Positions 1 through 9,216 of a stretch of DNA of 64,000 bases are shown one piece after another. Below the pieces are notes generated by a model. The model saw only the letters and a program-made list of their open reading frames with translations, was not told where the DNA came from and ran no database searches. Made by a program: the position numbers and the translations under genes. The stretch spans positions 496,001 through 560,000 of the forward strand of contig NZ_JARGCS010000056.1 in NCBI RefSeq assembly GCF_029193575.1. The letters are read 5' to 3'. The DNA is from Pseudomonas entomophila. Its GTDB lineage: Bacteria > Pseudomonadota > Gammaproteobacteria > Pseudomonadales > Pseudomonadaceae. Positions within the stretch are counted from its first letter, which is position 1; the number at the start of each line of letters is the position of its first letter.

Positions 1-462
1 CTGTGGGCCAGCGGCATCGCCGCCTTCGAGGCGCTGTCGGCACCCTTGCGCGCCCTGCTCGACGGCCTGACCGCGACCCACGACTTCACCAAGTCGTTCC
101 CCCTGGAGCGCTTCGGCAGCACCCCGGAAGACCTGGCGCGCTGGGAAGCCACGCGGCGCAACAACCCGCCGCTGTCGCACCCGGTGGTGCGCACCCACCC
201 GGTCAGCGGGCGCAAGGCGTTGTTCGTCAATGAAGGGTTCACCACGCGGATCAACGAGCTGAACGAGCACGAGAGCGAGGCGCTGCTCAAGCTGCTGTTC
301 GCCCATGCCACGCGGCCGGAATTCAGCATTCGCTGGCGCTGGCAGGAAAATGACGTGGCGTTCTGGGACAACCGCGTGACCCAGCATTACGCGGTGGATG
401 ACTACCGGCCGCAGCGCCGGGTGATGCACCGCGCGACGATTCTCGGCGACGCGCCGTTCTGA
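1..462 (+). CDS. tauD: TauD/TfdA-family Fe(II)/2-oxoglutarate dioxygenase, C-terminal part
   Basis: The reading frame is open from the first base, so the N-terminal half lies outside the window; 153 codons remain. The visible part has the TauD C-terminal signature: an RWRWQENDVAFWDNR stretch, then TQHYAVDDY carrying the distal iron-ligand His, then RRVMHR with the 2-oxoglutarate-binding Arg. Such enzymes hydroxylate taurine or related sulfonates so that sulfite is released in the cytoplasm. The neighbours concern sulfur and choline. Taurine itself as substrate is inferred from similarity and from the usual placement of tauD beside betT in the P. putida group. The atsK gene at 30266 encodes a paralogue. 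Confidence 0.85.
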   Translation: MWASGIAAFEALSAPLRALLDGLTATHDFTKSFPLERFGSTPEDLARWEATRRNNPPLSHPVVRTHPVSGRKALFVNEGFTTRINELNEHESEALLKLLFAHATRPEFSIRWRWQENDVAFWDNRVTQHYAVDDYRPQRRVMHRATILGDAPF

Positions 463-490
463 AGTGCCCCGGGGAGGCCGTCGGCCTCCC

Positions 491-575
491 ATCGCCGGGC
501 AAGCCCGCTTCCACAGGTACCCCGCAGCTCTCAGGGCCAGCGGTGAACCTGAGCGGGCTTGCCCCGCGATGGGCC
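491..575. repeat. REP-type palindromic pair
   Basis: Two inverted copies of the Pseudomonas REP-like core (cgGGCAAGCCCGC and its complement) flank a short spacer. The pair lies between the convergent ends of tauD and betT and could act as a bidirectional terminator or mRNA 3' stabiliser. Confidence 0.8.
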
Positions 576-594
576 GCAGCGCGGCCCCGGCGAT

Positions 595-2598
595 CTAGCG
601 GACCAAGTGCAGGTACTGCATGTGCCGCTCGTACTGGTCGAGGATGTCGTTGATGATCTGCTCCTTGCTGTAGCCCACCAGGTCGTAGTTCTGGCTGCCC
701 TCGGCCAGGTGCACTTCAGCCCGGTAATACCGCCGGTTCTTCAACTCCTGTGTCCCCAACCCTCCCAACGCGAACGACGGGGTGAAGTACCCGCGCATCT
801 GCACCTGGTAGATGAACGGCTGCTCCTCGCCATGGCCGATCTTCAGGCTGACGTTGTCATGGCTCGGGTCGTCCTGGGTGATCAGCGTCAGCCCCTTCTG
901 CTCGAACACCGCCGTGACCTCGGCGATCGCCGGGCGCACCACGTCGTCCATGAAGCGGTACACCTCGTCACGCGACGGGAAGTGCACCACCTGGCTCAGG
1001 CGCTGGCGCCAGCCGCCCCGGCCAGGCCGCGACACAGCGAACGGCGCCAGCGAATGCAGCTGCGCGATCTGCCGCTGCGACTCCAGGTAGAACGCCTTGT
1101 GCAGCCCCCACATCATGCACAGCAGGATCAGCGAGAACGGCAGCGAGGTCAGCACCACCGCCGACTTCAGCGAATCGATGCTGCCGGCGAACAGCAAGCC
1201 ACTGGTGACCAGCGCAGTCATCGCGCCCCAGAACACCCGCAGCCAGTTCGGCCCGTCCTCGTCGGCGTTGCCGCCCTTGGCCGACAGGGTCGAGAGCACT
1301 ACCGTGCCGGAGTCCGCCGAGGTCACGAAGAACACGAAGCTGATGAACACCGTCACGGCGATCACCGTGCGGCTCCAAGGGTAGGTTTCCAACAGCAGGT
1401 AAAGGCTCATCGACGGGTTGTCCAGCGCCGACTGGCCCAGCGCGGTCATGCCGTGGTTGATCACTTGGTCCAGGGCGCTGTTGCCGAAGATCGACATCCA
1501 CGCCAGGGTGAAGCCCAGCGGGATCAGCAGCACGCCGAAGACGAATTCACGGATGGTCCGGCCCCGGGAGATGCGCGCGATGAACAGCCCCACGAACGGC
1601 GCCCAGGCGATCCACCAGGCCCAGTAGAACACCGTCCAGCCGCCCAGCCAGTCGCGCTGCTCGCCGTAGGCGTACACGTCGAAGCTCTTGCGCGGCAGGG
1701 CGCCGAGGTAGTCGCCGAGGTTCTGGATCAAGGTGTTGAACAGGTGCTGGGTCGGCCCGGCGAACAGCACGAACAGCAGCAGCGCGCAGGCCAGGAACAG
1801 GTTGATGTCGCTCATCACCCGCACGCCCTTCTCCACCCCCGCCACCGCCACGGCCACCGCCGCGCCCATCATCAGCGCGATCAGCGCCACCTGCACCCAC
1901 TGGCTGTGGTCGATGCCGAACAGGTAGTCCAGGCCGGCATTGAGGTGCAGCACGCCGAAGCCCATGTCGGCGCCCAGGCCGAACACCGTGGCGATGATGC
2001 CGAAGCCGTCCACCGCGTAGCCGATCGGCCCGTTGATGCGCTTGCCGATCAGCGGGTACAGCGCCGAACGCAGCGCCAGTGGCAGGTTGTGGCGGTAGGC
2101 GAAGTATGCCAGGGCCATGCCGACGAAGGCGAACACGCCCCAGCCGTGCAGGCCCCAGTGCAGGAACAGGATCTGCATCGCCTGGCGCCCGGCCTCGGCG
2201 GTGCCGGCCTCGCCCTGGGGCGGTTGCAGCAGGTGGGTCAGGGGTTCGGAGACGCAGAAGAAGAACAGCGTGATGCTGATACCGGCGGCGAACAGCATGC
2301 CGGCCCACGACAGGTAGCTGAACTCGGGCTCGTCATGGTCGGCGCCGAGCTTGATCTTGCCGTAGCCCGACAGCGCGGTGACCACCACGAACACCAGGTA
2401 CAGGGTCATGGCCAGCATGTAGTACCAGCCGACGGTGTTGGCCGCCCAGTTCTGCGCGGCGAGCAGCCACTCGCCGGCCGCCTGCGGGTTGGCGATGACC
2501 ACCAGGCCGAACACCAGGATGAAGGTGGCGGCGAAATAGAACACCGGGGGGTTCATGCGGACCTTGCCGTTGGCAAGGGAAGGCGTCGGTGCAGTCAT
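595..2598 (-). CDS. betT: BCCT-family choline transporter BetT
   Basis: A 667-residue betaine/choline/carnitine transporter that imports choline with H+ or Na+ across the inner membrane as an osmoprotectant precursor and carbon/nitrogen source. About twelve hydrophobic segments are visible. The family-defining tryptophan-rich stretch YWAWWIAWAPFVGLFIAR is followed by ISRGRTIREF. The hydrophilic C-terminal tail of roughly 150 residues is typical of the long, osmotically regulated BetT form. The start at 2598 (MTAPTPS) was chosen because GAGGTG lies about 8 nt upstream; the frame stays open to 2703, but that extension overlaps the probable operator. The gene faces tauD. Confidence 0.9.
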   Translation of the reverse strand: MTAPTPSLANGKVRMNPPVFYFAATFILVFGLVVIANPQAAGEWLLAAQNWAANTVGWYYMLAMTLYLVFVVVTALSGYGKIKLGADHDEPEFSYLSWAGMLFAAGISITLFFFCVSEPLTHLLQPPQGEAGTAEAGRQAMQILFLHWGLHGWGVFAFVGMALAYFAYRHNLPLALRSALYPLIGKRINGPIGYAVDGFGIIATVFGLGADMGFGVLHLNAGLDYLFGIDHSQWVQVALIALMMGAAVAVAVAGVEKGVRVMSDINLFLACALLLFVLFAGPTQHLFNTLIQNLGDYLGALPRKSFDVYAYGEQRDWLGGWTVFYWAWWIAWAPFVGLFIARISRGRTIREFVFGVLLIPLGFTLAWMSIFGNSALDQVINHGMTALGQSALDNPSMSLYLLLETYPWSRTVIAVTVFISFVFFVTSADSGTVVLSTLSAKGGNADEDGPNWLRVFWGAMTALVTSGLLFAGSIDSLKSAVVLTSLPFSLILLCMMWGLHKAFYLESQRQIAQLHSLAPFAVSRPGRGGWRQRLSQVVHFPSRDEVYRFMDDVVRPAIAEVTAVFEQKGLTLITQDDPSHDNVSLKIGHGEEQPFIYQVQMRGYFTPSFALGGLGTQELKNRRYYRAEVHLAEGSQNYDLVGYSKEQIINDILDQYERHMQYLHLVR

Positions 2599-2689
2599 CA
2601 GGCGTGCACCTCGTCGACAGACGTAAGGTTCGGAATGAACGGGTTCAGCAAAGGGGATCCTCCTGTTGAACACCGGCAGCGGACCAGCG

Positions 2690-2717
2690 TTTAATTTGAA
2701 CAAGCGTTCAAGTTAAA
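2690..2717. promoter_or_regulatory. Probable BetI-type operator of betT
   Basis: A palindrome of two 12-bp arms (TTTAATTTGAAC and GTTCAAGTTAAA, one mismatch) around a 4-nt spacer lies about 92 bp upstream of the betT start. The core TTGAAC-N4-GTTCAA resembles BetI (TetR family) choline-responsive operators as I remember them. Assignment to BetI is inference. Confidence 0.55.
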
Positions 2718-2796
2718 CATGGATCGGCAATCAATGCGACCCAGTGCCGCTGGGTGGGCGAACAACTGACCCCGGCAGTGTGGAGGCAGTTCCGGC

Positions 2797-2889
2797 GCTA
2801 TCGCGAGGCAAGCCCGCGCCTACCGGTTCACCACCGCCCATGAGAACGACGCTGTACCTGCAGGAGCGGGCTCGCCCCGCGATAGGCCC
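2797..2889. repeat. REP-type pair downstream of epsC
   Basis: Inverted REP cores (GAGGCAAGCCCGCG, then its complement in GGGCTCGCCCCGCG) occupy most of the 303-nt gap between the epsC stop and the betT start. The rest of the gap holds the betT operator region and nothing else I can assign. Confidence 0.75.
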
Positions 2890-2901
2890 GGCCCAGACAC
2901 C

Positions 2902-3834
2902 CTAATTCTTGTCCTGGCAATCGAGCTGCAGATTGGCCTGGGTAATGTTGCTGTCCGCCGGCACGCTACGGGTCAGCCACACATTGCCGCCAATGGTCGA
3001 GCCCTTGCCGATGGTGATCCGCCCCAGAATGGTCGCCCCCGCGTAGATCACCACGTCGTCCTCGACGATCGGGTGCCGCGCCAGGCCTTTGTGCAAGGTG
3101 CCCGACTCGTCCGAAGGGAAGCGCTTGGCGCCCAAAGTCACCGCCTGGTAGATACGCACCCGCTCGCCGATGATCGCCGTCTCGCCGATCACCACCCCGG
3201 TGCCGTGGTCGATGAAGAAGCTCGGGCCGATCTGCGCCCCCGGGTGGATGTCGATACCGGTGGCCGAGTGCGCCAGCTCCGAACTGATGCGCGCCAGCAG
3301 CGGCAGGCCGGCCTGGTACAGGTGGTGGGCCAGGCGATGATGGATGATCGCCAGGATGCCCGGGTAGCACAGCAGCACCTCGTCGACACTGCGCGCCGCC
3401 GGGTCACCGTGGAAGGCCGCCAGCACGTCGGTGTCGAGCAGCATGCGCAACTGCGGCAAGGCCACGGCGAAGCCTTGGATCAGGCTCAGGGCGTGGGCAT
3501 CGGCCTCGGCCAGGTCGGCCTTGTTCTGTCGTGCCGCGTAGCGCAGTTCCAGGCGCGCCTGGGCCAGCAGCGCGGTGAGCGCGGCGTCGAGGGTGTGGCC
3601 GACGTAGAAGTCCTCGCTTTCCTCGCGCAGGTCCACCGGCCCCAGGCGCATCGGGAACAGCGCGCCGCACAGTTGCTCGAGAATCTGCCGCACCGCCTCG
3701 CGCGACGGCAGCTCGCGCCCGCCTTGCTCACCGCTGCTGCGGCCGTTGCGGGTGCGCCATTGTTCACGGGCACCGCGCAGGCCGCTGACGATGCCCTGCA
3801 GTTGCCATTGGCCGGTGGATGGATGTTCGCTCAC
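2902..3834 (-). CDS. epsC: Serine O-acetyltransferase, EpsC type
   Basis: A 310-residue enzyme that acetylates L-serine to O-acetylserine, the acceptor for sulfide in cysteine synthesis. The N-terminal half is helical. The C-terminal half is a left-handed beta-helix with hexapeptide repeats: HPGAQIGPSFFIDHGTGVVIGETAIIG, with the catalytic-type His in the DHGTGVVIGE motif, then VVIYAGATILGRITIGKGSTIGGNVWL. The length fits EpsC rather than the shorter CysE (about 260 residues), a second form common in pseudomonads. The start is taken as the ATG at 3834, preceded on the minus strand by an AGGAGA motif. It is divergent from the cystine importer, which supports a role in sulfur-limited cysteine supply. 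Confidence 0.9.
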   Translation of the reverse strand: MSEHPSTGQWQLQGIVSGLRGAREQWRTRNGRSSGEQGGRELPSREAVRQILEQLCGALFPMRLGPVDLREESEDFYVGHTLDAALTALLAQARLELRYAARQNKADLAEADAHALSLIQGFAVALPQLRMLLDTDVLAAFHGDPAARSVDEVLLCYPGILAIIHHRLAHHLYQAGLPLLARISSELAHSATGIDIHPGAQIGPSFFIDHGTGVVIGETAIIGERVRIYQAVTLGAKRFPSDESGTLHKGLARHPIVEDDVVIYAGATILGRITIGKGSTIGGNVWLTRSVPADSNITQANLQLDCQDKN

Positions 3835-4118
3835 GGTGGTCTCCTGGCTGTTCGCGCGCTCCCGCAGGCGCGTCGGTGTTGAAATTCCACTCTACGGCAA
3901 ATTCTTCCCTTGGAAAAAACAACGCTTTATTCCATCCTGCGCTAAGTCGGGCATAAGCAGTGCTGACGGGGGCCGCGTTCATGGCTACCCTCTACGCTGC
4001 CCTTCAGGGATGAAACAGAGAAAAGGAATAACAAAATAAGTTTTTATTATTTCCTGACCTATAAAGCCCACCCTATAGTCGCCACCCACCACTTCCACAA
4101 CAAAGCGCGGGGCCAGCC
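3835..4118. promoter_or_regulatory. Divergent promoter region of epsC and the cystine importer
   Basis: A 284-nt intergenic region without a gene. Its right half is notably AT-rich (4020-4080, including tttttattattt), followed by a TATAGT-like -10 at about 4073-4079, unlike the GC-rich surroundings. Divergent sulfur genes with AT-rich spacers are typical CysB targets; CysB binding here is inferred. Confidence 0.5.
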
Positions 4119-4913
4119 ATGACAAAATTCGCCAAACCACTTCTCAACGCCAGCCTGGCATTGCTGCTGGGCACCGGCCTGCTCAGCCAGGCCTTTGCCG
4201 GTGAGCAACTGAAGACCATCCAGGAAAAAGGCGTGATAAACGTCGGCCTGGAAGGCACCTACCCACCGTTCAGCTTCGTCGACGAAAACGGCAAGCTGAC
4301 CGGCTTCGAGGTCGAACTGTCGGAATTGCTGGCCAAGGAGCTGGGCGTCAAGGCCAAGGTCCAGCCGACCAAGTGGGACGGCATCCTGGCCGCGCTGGAG
4401 TCCAAACGTTTGGACGTGGTCGTCAACCAGGTGACCATCTCCGAGGAGCGCAAGAAGAAATACGACTTCTCCGAGCCCTACACCATCTCCGGCATCCAGG
4501 CGCTGATCCTGAAGAAGAAGGCCGATGCGCTGAACATCCAGAAAGCCGCCGACCTGGCCGGCAAGAAAGTCGGCGTGGGCCTGGGCACCAACTACGAGCA
4601 ATGGGTGAAGAAGGACGTCCCGCAAGCCGACGTGCGCACCTATGAAGACGACCCGAGCAAGTTCGCCGACCTGCGCAACGGCCGTATCGACGCCATCCTG
4701 ATCGACCGCCTGGCCGCCCTGGAATACGCCCAGAAAGCCAAGGACACGCAACTGGCCGGCGAAGCCTTCTCGCGCCTGGAGTCGGGCATCGCCCTGCGCA
4801 AGGGCGAGCCTGAACTGCTCGCGGCCATCGACAAGGCGCTGGACAAGCTCAAGGCTGACGGCACCCTGGCCAAGCTCTCCGCGAAATACTTCGGTGCCGA
4901 TGTCACCAAATGA
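4119..4913 (+). CDS. tcyJ: Cystine/amino-acid ABC transporter, periplasmic binding protein
   Basis: A 264-residue family-3 solute-binding protein (FliY/TcyJ type). It begins with a signal peptide (LLLGTGLLSQAFA, cleavage near residue 27). The family signature GTYPPFSFVDENGKLTGFEVEL places the ligand carboxylate site, and NQVTISEERKKKYDFSEPY follows in the second lobe. It delivers cystine or related amino acids to the TcyL/TcyN membrane complex. The stop overlaps the start of tcyL by 4 nt. Cystine specificity is inferred from resemblance to E. coli FliY and from the facing serine acetyltransferase gene. Confidence 0.88.
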   Translation: MTKFAKPLLNASLALLLGTGLLSQAFAGEQLKTIQEKGVINVGLEGTYPPFSFVDENGKLTGFEVELSELLAKELGVKAKVQPTKWDGILAALESKRLDVVVNQVTISEERKKKYDFSEPYTISGIQALILKKKADALNIQKAADLAGKKVGVGLGTNYEQWVKKDVPQADVRTYEDDPSKFADLRNGRIDAILIDRLAALEYAQKAKDTQLAGEAFSRLESGIALRKGEPELLAAIDKALDKLKADGTLAKLSAKYFGADVTK

Positions 4914-5578
4914 TCCCTGAAAGCCTGCAACTCGTTATCGACTCCACGCCCTTCCTGTTGAAGGGCGCGGGTTACACGGTGCTGCTCAGCGTCGGCGGCA
5001 TGTTCTTCGGCCTGGTGCTGGGCTTCGCCCTGGCACTGATGCGCTTGTCGAAGATCCTGCCGCTGAACTGGCTGGCGCGGATCTACGTGTCGTTCTTCCG
5101 CGGCACGCCGCTGCTGGTGCAGCTGTTCGTGATCTACTTCGGCCTGCCGCAGATCGGCGTCGAACTCGACCCGATCCCGGCGTCGCTGATCGGCCTGTCG
5201 CTGAACATGGCGGCGTACATCTGCGAAATCCTGCGCGCGGCGATCTCCTCGATCGACCGTGGCCAATGGGAAGCCGCCGCCAGCATCGGCATGACCCGCA
5301 CCCAGGCCATGCGCCGGGCGATCCTGCCCCAGGCCATGCGCACCGCGCTGCCGCCGCTGGGCAACAGCTTCATCTCGCTGGTCAAGGACACCGCCCTGGC
5401 GGCGACCATCCAGGTGCCCGAACTGTTCCGCCAGGCGCAGCTGATCACCGCCCGCACCTTCGAAGTCTTCACCATGTACCTGGCCGTGGCAGTGATCTAC
5501 TGGATACTCTGCACCGTCCTCGCGCACTTCCAGAACCGCATGGAAGCGCGGGTCAACCAGCATGACCAGGAGCACTGA
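4910..5578 (+). CDS. tcyL: Cystine/amino-acid ABC transporter permease
   Basis: A 222-residue HisM-type inner-membrane permease. Several hydrophobic helices (for example YTVLLSVGGMFFGLVLGFALAL) surround the EAA loop, EAAASIGMTRTQAMRRAILPQ, which docks on the ATPase. FFRGTPLLVQLFVIYFGLP is characteristic of polar amino-acid permeases. It is translationally coupled to the binding-protein gene by a 4-nt overlap, and the ATPase gene starts 2 nt after its stop. Confidence 0.9.
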   Translation: MIPESLQLVIDSTPFLLKGAGYTVLLSVGGMFFGLVLGFALALMRLSKILPLNWLARIYVSFFRGTPLLVQLFVIYFGLPQIGVELDPIPASLIGLSLNMAAYICEILRAAISSIDRGQWEAAASIGMTRTQAMRRAILPQAMRTALPPLGNSFISLVKDTALAATIQVPELFRQAQLITARTFEVFTMYLAVAVIYWILCTVLAHFQNRMEARVNQHDQEH

Positions 5579-5580
5579 CG

Positions 5581-6342
<762 letters not shown>

Positions 6343-6349
6343 CCGACGC

Positions 6350-6434
6350 CATCGCGGGGCAAGCCCGCTCCCACAGGTGCACCGCCGCGCTCAGGAACGG
6401 CGGTGCACCTGTGGGAGCAGGCTTGCCCCGCGAT
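6350..6434. repeat. Near-perfect 37-bp inverted repeat (REP pair)
   Basis: Two REP units are arranged so that about 37 bp on each side are complementary with one mismatch, around a roughly 10-nt loop centred near 6392. It lies 7 nt after the tcyN stop. It is the most perfect of the REP hairpins in the window and a good candidate for a transcription-stopping or mRNA-protecting stem. Confidence 0.85.
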
Positions 6435-6594
6435 TGCATTCTGCCGCCAAACACAAATCCCAACTTCTATCCATATTCCAAACCGTTAGTTCATAAACGG
6501 TTTATAAGCGCATAGGGTATATAGACCGGACCACCGGACCAGCACACATCTGCCGCGATCAGCTGAAGCGGCATTTCATTTTGTGAGGTAAGGA
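6435..6594 (+). promoter_or_regulatory. Promoter region of the sfnB-led sulfur operon
   Basis: An AT-rich stretch (about 6475-6525, containing ATAAACGGTTTATAAGCGCA and a TATATAG -10-like motif) stands out from its GC-rich flanks. It precedes a leader ORF and the sulfur genes. The pattern is like that of CysB-activated sulfate-starvation promoters; a sigma-54/SfnR promoter is the alternative, but I see no clear GG-N10-GC. Confidence 0.45.
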
Positions 6595-6663
6595 ATGGTC
6601 AGGATCACAATCACCCCAGTGCATAACGCCAGGGCATTGAGTGCAGCCAAGGAGCGGTACTGA
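6595..6663 (+). CDS. Candidate 22-residue leader peptide coupled to sfnB
   Basis: An ATG preceded closely by GAGGTAAGGA opens a 22-codon frame beginning MVRITITPVH and ending AAKERY. Its TGA overlaps the sfnB ATG as TGATG. The peptide has no cysteine and no internal methionine. The good ribosome site and exact stop/start overlap suggest it is translated and couples translation to sfnB. No function is known to me. Confidence 0.55.
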   Translation: MVRITITPVHNARALSAAKERY

Positions 6664-7904
6664 TGTCCAGCCAGCCAAATACCCTTTTCCACAGCGACCT
6701 CGACAGCTCGCCCCTGCTGCTGCCGGCCAAGGTGTTGCGCAACGACGCCGAGGCCCTGCAAGCGGCCCGTGAACTGGCCGATGTCGCCCGCCAGCAGGCC
6801 GCGCGCCGCGACCAGCAGCGCAAGCTGCCGTGGGCCGAGATCGAACAGTTCACCCGCAGTGGCCTGGGCAGCATCAGCGTGCCGAAAGCCTTCGGCGGCC
6901 CCGACGTCTCCTTCGAAACCATCGCCGAAGTGTTCCGCGTCATCAGCGCGGCGGACCCGGCGCTGGGGCAGATCCCGCAGAACCAGTTCGGCATGCTGCA
7001 ACTGCTGCGCCTGACCGCCACCGAGGCGCAGCAGGCGCTGATCTTCCGCTCGGTGCTGGACGGCTGGCGCATCGGCAATGCCGGCCCCGAGCGCAGCACC
7101 AAGGACACCCTCACGCTCAAGGCGCGCATCACCCGCAACGCCGACGGCTACCGCATCAGCGGCGAGAAGTTCTACTCCACCGGCGCCCTGTTCGCCCACT
7201 GGGTGGCGGTCAAGGCGCTGGATGACGAAGGCCGCCAGCGCCTGGCGTTCGTGCGCCGTGGCAGCCCGGGCCTGCGCATCGTCGACGATTGGTCCGGCTT
7301 CGGCCAGCGCACCACCGCCAGCGGCACCGTGCTGCTCGACGACGTGCCGGTGGACGCCGAGCTGGTGATCGACAACTGGCGCCAGCGCGACCTGCCGAAC
7401 ATCCAGGGCTCATCGTCGCAGTTGATCCAGGCGGCCATCGACGCCGGGATCGCCGAGGCGGCGATCGAGGATGCCATCGCCTTCGTGCGCGAGAAATCGC
7501 GCCCGTGGGTCGACGCCAACGTCGAACGGGCCAGCGACGACCCCTACGTGATCGCCGACATCGGCCGCCTGAAGCTTGAGCTGCATGCCGCCGAGGCCTT
7601 GCTGCGCAAAGCCGCGCGGGTGCTCGACGAGGTCAATGCCGCGCCCATCGACGCCGCCTGCGCGGCACGCGCGTCGATCGCCGTGGCCGAGGCCAAGGTG
7701 CTGACCACCGAGATCTCGCTGCAGGCCAGCGAGAAGCTCCTGGAACTCGCCGGCAGCCGCGCCACCCTCGCCGAGTTCAACCTCGACCGCCACTGGCGCA
7801 ATGCCCGGGTGCACACCCTGCACGACCCGGTGCGCTGGAAGTACCACGCGGTGGGCGCCTACCACCTGAACGGCACGCTGCCTGCGCGGCATTCCTGGAT
7901 CTGA
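6663..7904 (+). CDS. sfnB: SfnB-family sulfur-acquisition oxidoreductase (first copy)
   Basis: A 413-residue protein with the acyl-CoA dehydrogenase/flavin monooxygenase fold, resembling SfnB and DszC-type desulfurisation enzymes. Visible family landmarks are GQIPQNQFG (flavin region), GEKFYSTGALFAHW, VDDWSGFGQRTTASGTV in the central beta domain and a helical C-terminal domain with AEFNLDRHWRNARVHTLHDPVRWKYHA. These enzymes use reduced flavin from a partner reductase to help release sulfur from organosulfur compounds such as dimethyl sulfone derivatives. The start is fixed by the TGATG overlap with the leader ORF; an AAGGAG sequence sits upstream inside that leader. A second copy follows at 8035. 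Confidence 0.85.
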   Translation: MSSQPNTLFHSDLDSSPLLLPAKVLRNDAEALQAARELADVARQQAARRDQQRKLPWAEIEQFTRSGLGSISVPKAFGGPDVSFETIAEVFRVISAADPALGQIPQNQFGMLQLLRLTATEAQQALIFRSVLDGWRIGNAGPERSTKDTLTLKARITRNADGYRISGEKFYSTGALFAHWVAVKALDDEGRQRLAFVRRGSPGLRIVDDWSGFGQRTTASGTVLLDDVPVDAELVIDNWRQRDLPNIQGSSSQLIQAAIDAGIAEAAIEDAIAFVREKSRPWVDANVERASDDPYVIADIGRLKLELHAAEALLRKAARVLDEVNAAPIDAACAARASIAVAEAKVLTTEISLQASEKLLELAGSRATLAEFNLDRHWRNARVHTLHDPVRWKYHAVGAYHLNGTLPARHSWI

Positions 7905-7930
7905 TTTGCGGCCTTGGGGCTGCTGCGCAG

Positions 7931-8003
7931 CCCAATCGCGGGGCAAGCCCGCGCCTACGGACACAGCGCTGTTCTGTAGGCGCGGACCTGCCCCGCGATT
8001 GGG
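7931..8003. repeat. REP-type pair between the two sfnB genes
   Basis: An inverted pair with CCCAATCGCGGGGCAAGCCC on the left and its near complement on the right. It lies inside what looks like one transcription unit and may reduce or differentially stabilise downstream mRNA. Confidence 0.8.
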
Positions 8004-8034
8004 CCGCACAGCGGCCCCCGGCCCGGAGAACACC

Positions 8035-9216
8035 ATGACCACTTCACTCATCACCAGCGACACCCAGGCCCTGGCCGTCGCCGAAGAAATCGCCCAGCAA
8101 CTGCGCCGCGACAGCGCCCTGCGCGACCGCGAGCGCCGCCTGCCGCACGCCGAACTCGAGCTGTTCAGCCAGTCCGGCCTGTGGGCCATCAGCGTGCCCA
8201 AGCCCTTTGGCGGCGCTGGCGTGTCCAACGTCACCCTGGCCCAGGTCGTCGCCCGCATCGCCCAGGCCGACGCCTCTCTCGGCCAGATCCCGCAGAACCA
8301 CTTCTATGCCCTGGAAGTGCTGCGGGTGAATGGCAGCCCCGAGCAGCAACAGCGCCTGTACGGCGAAGTGCTGACTGGCCGGCGCTTTGGCAACGCCCTC
8401 GCCGAACTGGGCACCAAGACCGCCCACGACCGCACCACCCGCCTGACCCGCGACGGCGACGGTTACCGCGTCAACGGCCGCAAGTTCTACTGCACCGGCG
8501 CGCTCTACGCCCAGCGCATCCCCACCTCGGTGATCGACGAGCAAGGCGTCCAGCAACTGGCCTTCATCCCCGCCGACAGCGCCGGGGTCAAGGTGATCGA
8601 CGACTGGAGCGGCTTCGGCCAGCGCACCACCGGCAGCGGCTCGGTACAGTTCGACGATGTCTTCGTCAGCGCTGCCGACGTGCTGCCGTTCCAGAGCGCC
8701 TTCGAGCGCCCGACCCCGGTCGGCCCGCTGGCACAGATCCTCCACGCCGCCATCGACACCGGCATCGCCCGCGCCGCCTACGAAGACGCCCTGCACTTCG
8801 TGCGAACGCGCAGCCGCCCCTGGGTCGATTCCGCTGTCGACAAGGCCAGCGACGACCCGCTGACCCTCAAGAGCTTCGGCCACCTGGCCATCCGCCTGCA
8901 CGCCGCCGAAGCCCTGCTCGAACGCGCTGGCGAGTTCCTCGACCGCGCCCAGGCAGACAGCAGCGCCGCCAACGTCGCCGCCGCCTCCATCGCGGTGGCC
9001 GAGGCGCGGGCGATCAGCACGGAAATCTCCCTGGCCGCCGGCACCACGCTGTTCGAGCTGGGCGGCAGCCAGGCCACCCTGGCCGAGCACAACCTCGACC
9101 GCCACTGGCGCAACGCCCGGGTGCACACCCTGCACGACCCGGTGCGCTGGAAGTACCACGCCATCGGCAACTACTACCTCAACGGCGAGAACCCGCCGCG
9201 CCGGGGGACGATCTGA
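8035..9216 (+). CDS. SfnB-family sulfur-acquisition oxidoreductase (second copy)
   Basis: A 393-residue paralogue of the preceding protein, sharing GQIPQNHF, GRKFYCTGALYAQR, DDWSGFGQRTTGSGSV and the C-terminal LDRHWRNARVHTLHDPVRWKYHA block. The frame is open upstream through the REP pair to 7906, but the ATG at 8035 has a GGAG site about 7 nt before it and gives the family's N-terminus. The stop overlaps the next ATG (TGATG). The tandem copies suggest different organosulfur substrates or a heteromer; neither can be told from the sequence. Confidence 0.87.
   Translation: MTTSLITSDTQALAVAEEIAQQLRRDSALRDRERRLPHAELELFSQSGLWAISVPKPFGGAGVSNVTLAQVVARIAQADASLGQIPQNHFYALEVLRVNGSPEQQQRLYGEVLTGRRFGNALAELGTKTAHDRTTRLTRDGDGYRVNGRKFYCTGALYAQRIPTSVIDEQGVQQLAFIPADSAGVKVIDDWSGFGQRTTGSGSVQFDDVFVSAADVLPFQSAFERPTPVGPLAQILHAAIDTGIARAAYEDALHFVRTRSRPWVDSAVDKASDDPLTLKSFGHLAIRLHAAEALLERAGEFLDRAQADSSAANVAAASIAVAEARAISTEISLAAGTTLFELGGSQATLAEHNLDRHWRNARVHTLHDPVRWKYHAIGNYYLNGENPPRRGTI

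Noticed and set aside
559..2694. 711-codon open frame on the plus strand opposite betT
   Set aside because: GC-rich antisense shadow; its product is His/Arg/Gln-rich with no domain, while betT has clear transporter features.
8181..9215. Long N-terminal extension of the LLM monooxygenase
   Set aside because: The extension is the second sfnB gene in the wrong frame; the ATG at 9216 with stop/start overlap is the real start.
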